Shown here one piece after another: positions 1 through 12,543 of a DNA stretch of 64,000 nucleotides. Under the pieces are notes generated by a model. It worked only from the letters and a program-made list of their open reading frames with translations. It was not told where the DNA came from and made no database searches. The position numbers and the translations under genes were made by a program. Numbering within the stretch: the first letter of the stretch is position 1; each line of letters opens with the position of its first letter. The DNA is from Amorphochlora amoebiformis (Eukaryota; Cercozoa; Chlorarachniophyceae): positions 124,001 to 188,000 of the forward strand of contig BAAHQB010000282.1 of the NCBI GenBank assembly GCA_054601695.1, given 5' to 3'.

Positions 1-28
1 GGAAAGGTGCGCTACTGAGTATATAATC

Positions 29-75
<47 letters not shown>

Positions 76-197
76 TCTAGACGACGTATGATATGATATA
101 CACTGTAATTTATTATAGTATATTATGAAATATTATAGTTTACACATAATACAGTAGAATATAATAAAATGTAATATGCTCATTTGTACAAATACAG

Positions 198-236
198 GCC
201 CTGAGAGACGAAGTGAGTGATGCTAAGAGTATAGAG
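198..236 (+). CDS. gene C exon (internal)
   Basis: A 39-nt island bounded by ACAG and GTATATTT and open only in frame 0, reading [13 protein letters not shown]. It starts and ends in phase 0 and joins to the exon at 614. Function not recognised. The gene enters the window from the left. Confidence 0.6.
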
Positions 237-244
237 GTATATTT

Positions 245-400
<156 letters not shown>

Positions 401-406
401 CTATAC

Positions 407-437
<31 letters not shown>

Positions 438-531
438 TATGTAGATATATATATTTACTTTGTGAGTTTACTCAAGATTAATAAAACTGCGAATGATTCA
501 TCTTAATATTATATATATATTTTTATATATT

Positions 532-583
<52 letters not shown>

Positions 584-613
584 GTGTGTGTATCAATAAT
601 GTATGTATACAAG

Positions 614-659
614 GTTAGAAATACAAACGTGCAATTTACTATTTTGTACATGCATACAC
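614..659 (+). CDS. gene C exon (internal)
   Basis: A 46-nt island between ACAAG and GTATATA reads VRNTNVQFTILYMHT plus one base. Its phases (0 to 1) bridge the exons at 198 and 802. This is the weakest member of the set because the donor lies at the edge of an AT array. Confidence 0.4.
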
Positions 660-723
<64 letters not shown>

Positions 724-801
724 ATTTGTGTGTGTGTATAACATTCTATATATATACCTATAAGACTTGCGTACATATATCCAAACATCGACTGGCTATA
801 G

Positions 802-875
802 ATGTAATTTTGGTGAATGTAGTTGAACTAGATGAGTTATTTGGGTGGAATTATATGATATTTTTAGGTGAAATG
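802..875 (+). CDS. gene C exon (internal)
   Basis: A 74-nt island after GGCTATAG and before GTTTGA. Two bases complete a codon, then the frame includes NVVELDELFGWNYMIFLGEM. An earlier donor (GTGAAAT, eight bases upstream) would break phase with the next exon. Function unknown. Confidence 0.5.
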
Positions 876-967
876 GTTTGACTGGATATCTGGAAGGCTT
901 AGACTCACCAGACATGTAGGATATTGTCATTGTTTTAATATAAATACGTGTATAATATGTATATAAT

Positions 968-1033
<66 letters not shown>

Positions 1034-1285
1034 TAAAAGTATAATATATATATATATATATATATATATGTATAATATATAACATATATATATATACATA
1101 TACATATACATATATATGTATATTTATATGTATGTTGCATGTGTACATATACATTTGTACATGTGTGTATATATACACATATTATATAGGTCTGTATAGT
1201 GAGAATTTTTAGTACATATACATATATATTATATAATACATACATATATATATATATGCAAATACACATATATATATATATGTAG

Positions 1286-1329
1286 GTGGACCGAATTGAC
1301 TCTGAGGCTATTCACGGGACGATAAAAAA
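1286..1329 (+). CDS. gene C penultimate exon
   Basis: A 44-nt island between TATGTAG and GTAAATAA. Only one frame is open: VDRIDSEAIHGTIK plus AA. The AA joins to the G of the exon at 1961 to make a lysine codon. Confidence 0.6.
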
Positions 1330-1614
1330 GTAAATAATCTATAAACATATGTGTACATGTAAATATATACACATATATATTATATATGTGTGTATGTGTA
1401 TGTGTATGTGTGTGTAAATGTATCTTGGGTATGTGTATGTGTGTGTAAATGTATCTACATATCTATGAACATATATATATATATGTATATATGTACATAT
1501 ATATATATATATATATATACATATATATATGTATATATCTATTTTATCTAAATATATATTATATATGTATATATACATAACATAAATATAAATATATATA
1601 TATATATATATATT

Positions 1615-1662
1615 AGGCTACCTAGACGTACGCAACTCTTTAAGCTATCAATATACATATAC

Positions 1663-1694
<32 letters not shown>

Positions 1695-1723
1695 ACATAC
1701 ATATGTATATATATATATATATG

Positions 1724-1798
<75 letters not shown>

Positions 1799-1835
1799 GC
1801 TGCCTAGCCGTACGCAACTCTGTAAGCTATCAATA
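1615..1835 (+). repeat. two echo copies of the gene C terminal exon
   Basis: About 40 bp matching the start of the exon at 1961 occurs at 1615-1655 and 1797-1835. Each copy follows (AT)n and ends in (AT)n, at spacings of 182 and 164 bp. Both keep the AG acceptor but diverge from the exon after the residues for KLSI. Confidence 0.75.
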
Positions 1836-1837
1836 TA

Positions 1838-1876
<39 letters not shown>

Positions 1877-1960
1877 GTATATATATATGTATGTTATATA
1901 GATATATATATATATATAGATATATATATACATACATATGCATATATATATATATATAAG

Positions 1961-2027
1961 GCTGCCTAGCCGTACTCAACTCTGTAAGCTATCCGTAGAG
2001 CTGAAAATCATGTCTACATCGACCTAA
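1961..2027 (+). CDS. gene C terminal exon with stop
   Basis: Sixty-seven nt after an AT array ending ATAAG. One base completes the previous codon, then 21 residues starting [15 protein letters not shown] and a TAA at 2025-2027. Two decayed copies of its 5' half stand just upstream at 1615 and 1797. Function unknown. Confidence 0.6.
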
Positions 2028-2140
2028 CTGTAATCTAGGTGAATTTAATATCTATAATATTGATCTAGAACTGTAATTTAGGTGAATTTATTATCTATTA
2101 TAGATGCTTATGTAGAACTGTAATTTAGGTGAATTTAATA
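2022..2140. repeat. three-copy 45-bp tandem repeat
   Basis: AACTGTAATTTAGGTGAATT recurs three times with a period of 43-46 bp directly after the gene C stop codon. Confidence 0.8.
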
Positions 2141-2146
2141 TATATG

Positions 2147-2205
<59 letters not shown>

Positions 2206-2393
2206 TTGTGTGTATGTATATGTACACGGATTATACATATGTATGTATGCCTATATATTATTGCATGTTTACAAATGGTTGTGTGATGCTTGTGCGTACA
2301 TATGTATATATGTATATATGGACATATATATACATATATATATATATATATGTATGTATTTCCTGAATAAGAATATAAACTACAAACACATAC

Positions 2394-2512
2394 CAACAGA
2401 ACCTCCAACAGCTCCATCCGTGCTTTTCAACATCTCGAATCCAAAAAGCTTGTCCATCTCATGCTCAAACAACACCTTTCGATACGCAAATCCGAGAATT
2501 CGTACGCAAAAT
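2394..2512 (-). CDS. candidate exon, unassigned
   Basis: On the minus strand this 119-nt island follows TTTTCAAG and precedes GTATGTG. Its frame contains VLFEHEMDKLFGFEMLKS. It lies beyond the gene A stop, so it would belong to another gene. The plus strand of the same interval is also open (NISNPKSLSISCSNNTF), so strand is uncertain. Confidence 0.4.
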
Positions 2513-2689
2513 CTTGAAAAAAGTCCAGACCGTACTAGCGTAGTCTTGTCAGCATATTGGTCTAGTTCTATCTAGCAGTTACAACTAGTACAAACCGTTA
2601 GTCCTAGGCTTTTAGTTTTTAATTTTTCGAACATTCTAGACTCATCTACTATTTGACATTACTAGATTCTAGAGATTATCTAGAGATTC

Positions 2690-2820
2690 TAGAGATTATC
2701 CGTGGCGCACTGCAGCTGCGACTACCTAGTGTGACAACAATCTCGCGTTCAATAGATCGTTGGAATCTAGCAATTCGTTATGCATGCAGCGCCGAATTTC
2801 TAGAATTTGATGCCATTGCC
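2690..2820 (+). CDS. candidate exon, unassigned
   Basis: A plus-strand open segment running into a good donor, GTAAGT, at 2821. The frame includes RSIDRWNLAIRYACSAEFLE. The upstream limit is unclear because TCTAGAGATTATC is directly repeated at 2672 and 2687, giving two possible AG acceptors. Confidence 0.4.
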
Positions 2821-3309
2821 GTAAGTTTATGTTCATCATGGCAAGTTTTAATTTGATTAAATGTACGTCGTGCACCTACTAGACCTAGGTGCACGGCCCA
2901 CGACCGATACATACACAAATACTAGATATATCTAGATATATACATATATGTACATGTATATATATCTAGTATATATATGTGTATATATATATATATCTAT
3001 ATATATATATGTTTCTGTTCGCATGTCACGTGGCATACAGCTCTCAAAGTAAGCCTCAGATCAACTAGATCAAGGACAGCATTTCTAAACGGTAGATCGT
3101 GGCATCATCGTCTAGATCGTGCAGCTATGACTCAGTATACGCACGTACATTTAGTACATGTGTTACGCCGGTACGTACGTATATACATTACGCGTCCAAG
3201 CATTATCTAGATTATAACTAGCCTAGTAATTCTAGCAATTGTCTAGATTGTCTAGATTGTGTCCATTGTACACGATATGTACATGCATAGATATGTGATA
3301 TATATCATG

Positions 3310-3345
<36 letters not shown>

Positions 3346-3347
3346 TG

Positions 3348-3396
<49 letters not shown>

Positions 3397-3595
3397 GACG
3401 CGTCATATGTATATACGTACGTATGTACAGGCCTGACACCATGTACTACGTAGATGTACGTGCGTATACTCATTGCTGCATGATCTATCGTTTAAAATTA
3501 CTGTCCGTGATCTGAGGCTTAATTGCCAGAGCTGTTTGCCTTGAGCACGCATATGACATGTAAGGTTATCACGTATACAAGGCGGACGGGCTAAA

Positions 3596-3643
<48 letters not shown>

Positions 3644-3948
3644 TGATAATGGCTGCGGTCAGCTGTGGTGCGTACCTCTTACTGATTTATGGTACTGCGA
3701 TATTGTAGAAGCATTCATTGTACATGATTTGAGTAAGAGTCGTATCCATCTGCAGCTCACTGACTACATGGAGTTATGGAATTTCATCCATTACATCATG
3801 CTATATACTTCAATCTGTGAGACTGGAGTGACACTGAATACTTTGGCTGACCACCATGTATATATAAGTTATCATCGTACGTACGTACGTCAATAGATTC
3901 GCATGTATATCTATGTTGCCTGCATCGGACATGCAGATATGCTACTCC

Positions 3949-4028
3949 GAAGTGCGCATGCGCACTTCATTACGCATGATGCGCACTTCATTACGCATGA
4001 TGCGCACTTCATTACGCATGATGCGCAT
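3949..4028. repeat. 20-bp palindrome running into three 21-bp tandem repeats
   Basis: GAAGTGCGCATGCGCACTTC at 3949-3968 is a perfect palindrome. GCGCACTTCATTACGCATGAT then repeats exactly at 3960, 3981 and 4002. No gene overlaps it. Confidence 0.9.
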
Positions 4029-4412
4029 GTGAACATGTAATGCGCAATGGTAGTACTTTATCGTACCAGTTACTGCAGGCGACTTGGGGTAAAGTTAGGG
4101 TGTGCTCAGGGTTAGAGAGGGTAAGCGTACGGGTTTAGGGTATAGTTTGTCCTCCTAGTCTTGGATTCTGTGATGATGAAATCAAGTATGCAAGCCAAAA
4201 AAAAAAGACGTTCTACGTCTATTTACTAGATTTATAGCTATCGGGGGCTACTCAACGAATTGAATTGTATCTTCTCAGATCGCTGACACATACATAATTG
4301 CGCATTACAAATCATGATGATATGTAAACTTTCAATCAATAATGTTAATGATCATGATTTTAGCTAAATTACTATGACTCATGATAACAAACAATGACTC
4401 GTCGTGATCATA

Positions 4413-4468
<56 letters not shown>

Positions 4469-4532
4469 ATATATACATATAGGTATATAAATATATATAT
4501 ACACATATATATGTACATATATATATATATAT

Positions 4533-4563
<31 letters not shown>

Positions 4564-4615
4564 TTATATTCAATATGTGTGTATATATATATTCAATATG
4601 TGTATGTATGTTATA

Positions 4616-4664
<49 letters not shown>

Positions 4665-4692
4665 TAAGAATATATATATATATATATATGCA

Positions 4693-4794
4693 TCATGTAC
4701 ACTCCGCAGATAGACACTTGATGTATGTTTTTTTCACAACTAGTATCGATGCTGACATATTACTACACGTGCACTCGCATACGCCAGCTTCAAT
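4693..4794 (-). CDS. gene A exon 61, terminal
   Basis: One hundred and two nt from GAACTAG to TGA at 4693-4695. Thirty-three residues begin [20 protein letters not shown]. The in-frame TAG just before the exon supports an acceptor there. It is Cys-rich and follows the kinase domain. A different terminal exon is possible. Confidence 0.55.
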   Translation of the reverse strand: MEAGVCECTCSNMSASILVVKKTYIKCLSAECT

Positions 4795-4850
4795 CTAGTT
4801 CACGTAAGGCCTCCGCAATGAGTGGTTATGAGTTACTAGTCCCGTCAGTG

Positions 4851-4910
4851 GCCGTTAGAAGCCGTTAGTGGCCGTTAGTAGCCGTTTGTAGACGTTAGTA
4901 GCGGTTATTT
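4851..4910. repeat. exact 10-bp period tandem repeat in intron
   Basis: Six units of GCCGTTAGTA with one to three changes each lie in register at 4851, 4861, 4871, 4881, 4891 and 4901, within the last intron of gene A. Confidence 0.85.
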
Positions 4911-5170
4911 CCAATATTTCGTCGGTATTATATCGATTCAGCCTTGGATTACGTAATTTTATGTGAGATGAATGTATGTATTCAAGTCAGAAATATTAAA
5001 ATACGTATGTATGTGTAAATATGTATGCATTTATATATATTCATCTATATGTATATATATGTATATATATATATATTATATATATATATATATATAATAT
5101 ATAAATACTGTAGTATATATATATGTGTGTGTATACCCCTATATATATATATGTATACAAATGTGTGTAC

Positions 5171-5233
5171 CTTAGCAATATCCCCATTACCCATTAGGCC
5201 GACTGTAACCGCTATCTTCTTCGCATTCGGTCG
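5171..5233 (-). CDS. gene A exon 60, kinase subdomain XI end
   Basis: Sixty-three nt, phase 0 to 0, CAG before and GTACAC after. It opens [15 protein letters not shown]. The Arg-Pro directly follows the exon ending SCINPNPEK, giving the kinase C-lobe pattern Cys-x(7)-Arg-Pro, and the Arg is the conserved partner of the APE glutamate. Confidence 0.85.
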
Positions 5234-5526
5234 CTGTGTATGTACATACACACACGTGCACATATGTATATATATGATATATATATATATATATATATAT
5301 ACATCCTATATACATATATATATATATATATATTTATGTCAAATATATATTTATATATAGTATATATATATATATATATATATATATCTATATATATATA
5401 TATATGTGTGTGTGTCTGTGTGTGTGTGTGTGTATACATGTGTATAAATATGTTCACATAATGTACACACATGTTATACATTATATATATATATATATAT
5501 ACACATACGTATATATACATATACAT

Positions 5527-5587
<61 letters not shown>

Positions 5588-5633
5588 GAGGAAAAGGACA
5601 GCAACAGGTAATGTGACTTTAGGGTCAGGATGA

Positions 5634-5639
<6 letters not shown>

Positions 5640-5672
<33 letters not shown>

Positions 5673-5710
5673 TACATACTATGTATGCAAATGATACAAT
5701 GAATACATTT

Positions 5711-5805
<95 letters not shown>
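5640..5805. repeat. (AT)n arrays typical of gene A introns
   Basis: Near-pure AT with TATGTA and TATACA interruptions. Other long, nearly pure runs are at 262-391, 1732-1794, 9590-9680, 18200-18283, 33700-33790, 35985-36091, 36182-36262, 55950-56110 and 57855-57922. They make up most sequence between exons of all three genes. Confidence 0.97.
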
Positions 5806-5807
<2 letters not shown>

Positions 5808-6023
5808 ATATATACTATATATATATTTATATGCATATTTATATAAAGATATATGTGTGTATATCTAAACATATATGCACATGTATATGTATACATATAT
5901 TTATTATATACAGATATATAATACACACATATATACATACACACACATATATGTATATATATATATATATATTTAATATAATATATGATAGTTTATGACA
6001 CAAATTATTTTAGGTATTTTGAC

Positions 6024-6094
6024 CTTTTCAGGGTTAGGATTGATGCATGATTTTGCTAGTGAAATTAGCTTTTTCCGGTCAATACTATCTTCCT
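6024..6094 (-). CDS. gene A exon 59, kinase helix H
   Basis: Seventy-one nt between TTAG and GTCAAAA. It reads SIDRKKLISLAKSCINPNPE, the helix H segment that ends in a conserved Cys before Arg-Pro. A decayed copy lies at 6172-6235. Confidence 0.85.
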
Positions 6095-6171
6095 CTAAGA
6101 ATTATCAATATATATATATATATTATATATATATATATATTTTGAGATATATGTATATATATATATATATA

Positions 6172-6235
6172 TAGCATGATTTTGCGAGTGATAGGATATT
6201 TATATCTTTGGATCGAGAATATCTTACTCTCAAGT
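6172..6235 (-). repeat. echo of gene A exon 59
   Basis: The island matches exon 59 over the ILSLAKSC part (CTCGCAAAATCATG against CTAGCAAAATCATG) but has lost the 3' half and the donor, and it sits alone between AT arrays. Confidence 0.75.
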
Positions 6236-6274
6236 AATTTATATATCATATGTATATATACTTAGGTATGTATC

Positions 6275-6315
<41 letters not shown>

Positions 6316-6442
6316 ATATATATATATGTTTAAATATGTACAAATTATATGCCTTTGAAAATATATATATATATATATATGTATAAGATATGTACAAATT
6401 ATATGTCTTTGAATATACATATATATATATATAAATGTTTGT

Positions 6443-6500
<58 letters not shown>

Positions 6501-6545
6501 TTATGTATGTAATATATATATTATATATATATATATATATATTAC

Positions 6546-6586
6546 CCGGAGGGACCTCGGGGAATGATAGAGTCCGTTTACCTTCG
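6546..6586 (-). CDS. gene A exon 58, kinase helix G end
   Basis: Forty-one nt between CAG and [19 protein letters not shown] joins in phase to the previous exon as [14 protein letters not shown], the usual 'xIxxGxRLxxP' pattern after helix G. Confidence 0.88.
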
Positions 6587-6623
6587 CTGATATGATATAT
6601 ATATATATGTATGTATCTATATA

Positions 6624-6733
<110 letters not shown>

Positions 6734-6902
6734 AATATATATATATATAAATATATATGTATATTTCTATATTTGTATATATGTTTTTGAATATGTGGAT
6801 TTGTATACAAACTGTAGTAATACATACAATACATATATCAATATGTACATACAATAAATGTATTAATTTGTATATTTTATATTATATAATATATATATTA
6901 TA

Positions 6903-6941
<39 letters not shown>

Positions 6942-7010
6942 AAAATCTATTGGTATTTATAAGTTTATTTTTGGACCCGTGTATCTTGTTCAATAGTTTT
7001 TATTTTTCCA

Positions 7011-7052
<42 letters not shown>

Positions 7053-7092
7053 GTATATATATATGTTCGTATATATATATATACACATACAT

Positions 7093-7138
<46 letters not shown>

Positions 7139-7156
7139 GTAAATGCTTTTCCACAC

Positions 7157-7203
7157 CGTATCTGTTTTGCAAATTGCTTCACACTCACTTGCCAGGCTAA
7201 AGT
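7157..7203 (-). CDS. gene A exon 57, kinase helix G
   Basis: Forty-seven nt, TGCAG before and GTGTGG after. [15 protein letters not shown] follows exon 56 in phase 0, and the split arginine codon CG+C joins it to exon 58. Confidence 0.85.
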
Positions 7204-7207
7204 CTGC

Positions 7208-7285
<78 letters not shown>

Positions 7286-7318
7286 AAAAATATATATATA
7301 TATGTACGTATATTTTTA

Positions 7319-7367
<49 letters not shown>

Positions 7368-7434
7368 GGGCACATGAAGTATGTTGCATTTAGACACACA
7401 TATGTAATATAGATTTTGCAAATACACACATATA

Positions 7435-7501
<67 letters not shown>

Positions 7502-7532
7502 ACATACATATATAATGTACACACATATATAT

Positions 7533-7578
<46 letters not shown>

Positions 7579-7784
7579 ACATATATACATATACATAATA
7601 TATATATATATATATATATATGTGTGTATATATGAATTTACATTTAGACACACACACACACCGTAATATATATTTTTCAAATACAAAATATTACATACAT
7701 TTACACATATATACATATACACACAAATATTTCACTGGCAAACTGGAAAATGTTAAGTTACACATGCATTTACACATATATGTA

Positions 7785-7930
7785 CATGCATACACACACA
7801 TATGTCACACACACATGTCACACACATATGTCACACACACATGTCACACACAAATGTCACACACACATGTCACACACATATGTCACACACATGTCACACA
7901 CATATGTCACACACATGTCACACAAACGTA
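7785..7930. repeat. CACACATGT minisatellite
   Basis: Eleven units of 11-13 bp alternate CACACATATGT and CACACACATGT in the intron between exons 56 and 57. The Thr-His-rich frames across it are artefacts. Confidence 0.9.
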
Positions 7931-8001
7931 GTGTACATTTCGTAAACAAAATGTTGGATGCATATACACACACATAGGTATAAATCTATTTATATATATT
8001 A

Positions 8002-8036
<35 letters not shown>

Positions 8037-8057
8037 TATATATGTACATACATATAT

Positions 8058-8089
<32 letters not shown>

Positions 8090-8162
8090 TCACATATGCC
8101 GTAAATGTTTTTGTATACGAAAGATAACATGCGTTTACGTATATATTTATTCATATACCACA

Positions 8163-8210
<48 letters not shown>

Positions 8211-8211
8211 C

Positions 8212-8244
<33 letters not shown>

Positions 8245-8291
8245 ATATATATATATATATAGATATATTTATTTATATATTTTAATATATG

Positions 8292-8358
<67 letters not shown>

Positions 8359-8382
8359 ATATATATTAATATATTAGTATAC

Positions 8383-8433
8383 GTCAAAGTCAAAAGGTTT
8401 CTTCCCATTGGACATTATTTCCCAGACAGTGAC
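8383..8433 (-). CDS. gene A exon 56, kinase subdomain IX end
   Basis: Fifty-one nt, phase 0 to 0, TATATAG before and GTATAC after. [17 protein letters not shown] is the subdomain IX/X pattern of TK and TKL kinases (WEIMxxGxxP). Confidence 0.93.
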
Positions 8434-8434
8434 C

Positions 8435-8497
<63 letters not shown>

Positions 8498-8528
8498 TGC
8501 GGGGAAAATATAGGTAACTTCAATATGC

Positions 8529-8595
<67 letters not shown>

Positions 8596-8638
8596 CTGTC
8601 AGTGTACATATATACACATATATATAATATATACACAC

Positions 8639-8686
<48 letters not shown>

Positions 8687-8719
8687 GTATACATATATAT
8701 GTACACTGAACAGATATAT

Positions 8720-8760
<41 letters not shown>

Positions 8761-8875
8761 AATGTATATGAGTATGTATAAATTACGCATACATACATAC
8801 ATTTCTATATATATCCACATATACATATATACACACATATATATTACATACACATATATATGTATATATATATAA

Positions 8876-8930
<55 letters not shown>

Positions 8931-8974
8931 AATAACAAAACCCACCTATAATTACATTTAATACAAAAGCTTAA

Positions 8975-9322
8975 TTAGGGTTAGGGTTTGGCTAATTTTA
9001 GGGTTAGGGCAGAACAATTAGAAATAGGGTTAGGGTTAGGGTTAGGGTTAGGGTTAGGGTTAGCGTTAGGGTTAGATTACAATTCCGCTTAGAGAGTTAG
9101 GGTTAGGGTTAGTTAGATATTCGGGTTAGGGTTAAGGTGGTAGGAAAAGGGTTAGATTAGGGTTAGGTTAGGGTTAGTGTTATAGTTCTAGACTTAGATT
9201 AGGGTTAGGGTTAGGCAGATTAGGGTTAGGGTTAGGGTTTGGCTTAGGGTTAGGATAAAATAGGGATAGGGATAGGGTTAGGGTTAGGGTTAGGGTTAGG
9301 GTTAGAGCTAGGGTTAGAGTAC
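8975..9322 (+). repeat. TTAGGG array forming an intron
   Basis: Degenerate TTAGGG, perfect over 9028-9060 and 9272-9305, fills the intron between exons 55 and 56. The donor GTACTC of exon 55 is in the array's edge. Confidence 0.95.
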
Positions 9323-9373
9323 CCCAAACATGTAGATATCTGATTTTACAGTCATGGTACGGTCGATTAGAAC
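9323..9373 (-). CDS. gene A exon 55, kinase SDxxxFG motif
   Basis: Fifty-one nt, phase 0 to 0, TATATAG before and GTACTC after. [17 protein letters not shown] carries the invariant Asp of subdomain IX and links the APE exon to WEIM. Confidence 0.93.
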
Positions 9374-9374
9374 C

Positions 9375-9439
<65 letters not shown>

Positions 9440-9440
9440 C

Positions 9441-9508
9441 CTCTGGTGCTGTCCATGGCCACGGAAGCATGGTTCCGGTACTCATACGGTATGCACTTTG
9501 GGGGCAAT
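9441..9508 (-). CDS. gene A exon 54, activation segment and APE
   Basis: Sixty-eight nt between TGTATAG and GTATAATA. The frame ends [15 protein letters not shown], the P+1 loop and APE motif. Tyr855 in SAYRMS is a candidate activation-loop site. Three decayed copies lie upstream in the same intron. Confidence 0.93.
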
Positions 9509-9514
9509 CTATAC

Positions 9515-9550
<36 letters not shown>

Positions 9551-9585
9551 TATATACATATATATAAATGTATATATATATATAT

Positions 9586-9691
<106 letters not shown>

Positions 9692-9704
9692 GTATGTTTA
9701 TAAA

Positions 9705-9771
9705 CAAGGAAGCATGCTTTCGGTACTCATACGGTATGCACTTTGTGGGCAATCTATACACAATATATGAG

Positions 9772-9838
<67 letters not shown>

Positions 9839-9912
9839 TTATAAACAAGGAAGCATGGTTCCGGTACTCATACTGTATACACTTTGTGGGCAATCTATAC
9901 ACAATCAATCAA

Positions 9913-9955
<43 letters not shown>

Positions 9956-9979
9956 GCAAATATATATACAATGGTTAGA

Positions 9980-10032
<53 letters not shown>

Positions 10033-10042
10033 TTAAATATAT

Positions 10043-10089
<47 letters not shown>

Positions 10090-10141
10090 TTATAAACAAA
10101 GAAGCATAGCAACGGAACTCATATGGTAGGCAATTCGTTTG
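9705..10141 (-). repeat. three echoes of gene A exon 54
   Basis: Copies at 9705-9757, 9844-9898 and 10099-10141 keep the acceptor and the CPQSAYRMS part, then diverge at a shared GCTTCCTTGTTTATAA end. None retains the APE codons. Each copy is flanked by (AT)n. Confidence 0.85.
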
Positions 10142-10264
10142 CAATATATATATATATATATATATATAATATTTAAAGATATGCGTATATGTATATACAT
10201 ATACATATATATATATAGATATATATATATATATGTGAATATATATGTGTATTTCAAGATGATG

Positions 10265-10296
<32 letters not shown>

Positions 10297-10305
10297 TATT
10301 ATTAC

Positions 10306-10347
10306 CAAGGCACAACGCCAATCCCCAGTCACACAAAACAGGATTAC
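10306..10347 (-). CDS. gene A exon 53, DWG (DFG position)
   Basis: Forty-two nt between ATCAG and [19 protein letters not shown] is subdomain VII with Trp in place of the DFG Phe; the Mg-binding Asp (841) is kept. Split codons on both sides join as Gly and Asp. Confidence 0.92.
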
Positions 10348-10443
10348 CTGATATATATGAGCCTATATATATATATATACATATTATATATATATATATA
10401 TAATTAATATATGTATATATATATATATATATGTAAATAAATG

Positions 10444-10494
<51 letters not shown>

Positions 10495-10501
<7 letters not shown>

Positions 10502-10622
10502 TGTTTTATCCATATATGAAAATAAATACGTGTAATATGTGTATGTATATATATATATATATATGTATATAAATATGTTTTATCTATATATGAAAATAAA
10601 TACGTGTAATATGTGTATGTAC
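10495..10622. repeat. 73-bp tandem duplication in intron
   Basis: AAATATGTTTTATC-ATATATGAAAATAAATACGTGTAATATGTGTATGTA occurs at about 10495 and 10570. Confidence 0.85.
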
Positions 10623-10715
10623 ATATGCATATATATATATATATATTATATACATATGGATTCATGGATATATCTATTCACACAAATGTTTTGAAATACA
10701 CACACACTTACACAC

Positions 10716-10777
<62 letters not shown>

Positions 10778-10778
10778 C

Positions 10779-10857
10779 CTCGTTGGTCTAGTAACACATT
10801 AGCACATCGAATATCCGAATGCAACACACAAGGGTCCGATGTATGTAAGTGTCTTAT
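10779..10857 (-). CDS. gene A exon 52, kinase catalytic loop
   Basis: Seventy-nine nt between AACAG and GTAATA. It contains [15 protein letters not shown], matching HRDLxxxNVLL: the catalytic Asp823 and Asn828 are kept, while the HRD arginine is Ser822. Confidence 0.93.
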
Positions 10858-10864
10858 CTGTTGA

Positions 10865-10932
<68 letters not shown>

Positions 10933-10985
10933 GAGCTTATCTACACACGCAAATATTGTTAGGGTTAGGTTTAAGGTTGGTTAGG

Positions 10986-11041
<56 letters not shown>

Positions 11042-11119
11042 TATGTATGTATATATGCATATATATATATATATATTATATATATATGTATAAACTTTAT
11101 GTATATATATATGTATATA

Positions 11120-11445
<326 letters not shown>

Positions 11446-11490
11446 GCCACGCGCGCGCCTATTACTTTTATCTTACAATCATCCTAATTA

Positions 11491-11533
<43 letters not shown>

Positions 11534-11557
11534 TAATATATGTATATATATGTATAT

Positions 11558-11614
<57 letters not shown>

Positions 11615-11628
11615 ATATATATATACTC

Positions 11629-11671
<43 letters not shown>

Positions 11672-11704
11672 TATATATACACATATATATATATATATAT
11701 ATAT

Positions 11705-11754
<50 letters not shown>

Positions 11755-11789
11755 TATGCATGATTATTATATTTTGTGTGGCCAGTAAC

Positions 11790-11816
11790 GATATTAAGAA
11801 TATCTTCAAGTGCGTA
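11790..11816 (-). CDS. gene A exon 51, kinase helix E
   Basis: After AATTAG the frame reads YALEDILNI with a possible donor GTTACT (27 nt, phase 0). Family alignment suggests the protein should continue VTG before IRHLH, as the genomic sequence does through 11781, but no GT follows there. The exact 3' end is therefore unsure. Confidence 0.6.
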
Positions 11817-11822
11817 CTAATT

Positions 11823-11914
<92 letters not shown>

Positions 11915-11946
11915 TTTTTTTTTTTTTACTTTTTTTTTTTTTATAT

Positions 11947-11995
<49 letters not shown>

Positions 11996-12055
11996 AATGG
12001 TTTACGTGTTAGAGTCTATTATTTTGTATCTTCTTACAATCATCCTAATTATATG

Positions 12056-12108
<53 letters not shown>

Positions 12109-12178
12109 TATTTACATATATATATATACACATATATATATACATATATATATATATGTAGATATATATGTACATATG

Positions 12179-12209
<31 letters not shown>

Positions 12210-12301
12210 TCATGCATGATATACATGTTTTCATGTCCATACAAATATAAAAAAAAACAATTGGGTATTACATTATGCGTGGTATAAATAAATACATTTG
12301 C

Positions 12302-12354
<53 letters not shown>

Positions 12355-12364
12355 ATGTTATCCT

Positions 12365-12461
12365 TTTCTCCTAACCCCTAACCTTAACCCTAGCCCTAAC
12401 CCTAATCCTAACCCTAACCCTACCCCTAACCCTCAACCCTACATGGAAAAAAGCATTATAA

Positions 12462-12543
<82 letters not shown>

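Larger units (their letters stand above)
2028..4692. other. CTAG-rich convergent intergenic region
   Basis: This lies between the 3' ends of gene C (plus) and gene A (minus). It has far fewer microsatellites than the genic DNA, many CTAG tetramers (for example 2640-2700 and 3205-3260) and runs of ACGTACGT (3170-3180, 3878-3890). It contains AT arrays at 2150-2190, 3310-3390, 3596-3642 and 4410-4690, a short degenerate TTAGGG stretch at 4085-4145, and the candidate exons listed separately. Confidence 0.6.

Noticed and set aside
7785-7930. CRISPR array
   Set aside because: Units are contiguous 11-13 bp repeats with no unique spacers; the genome is eukaryotic.
8975-9322. Chromosome end or subtelomere
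   Set aside because: TTAGGG arrays occur in both orientations at more than twenty places inside two genes, so they are interstitial.
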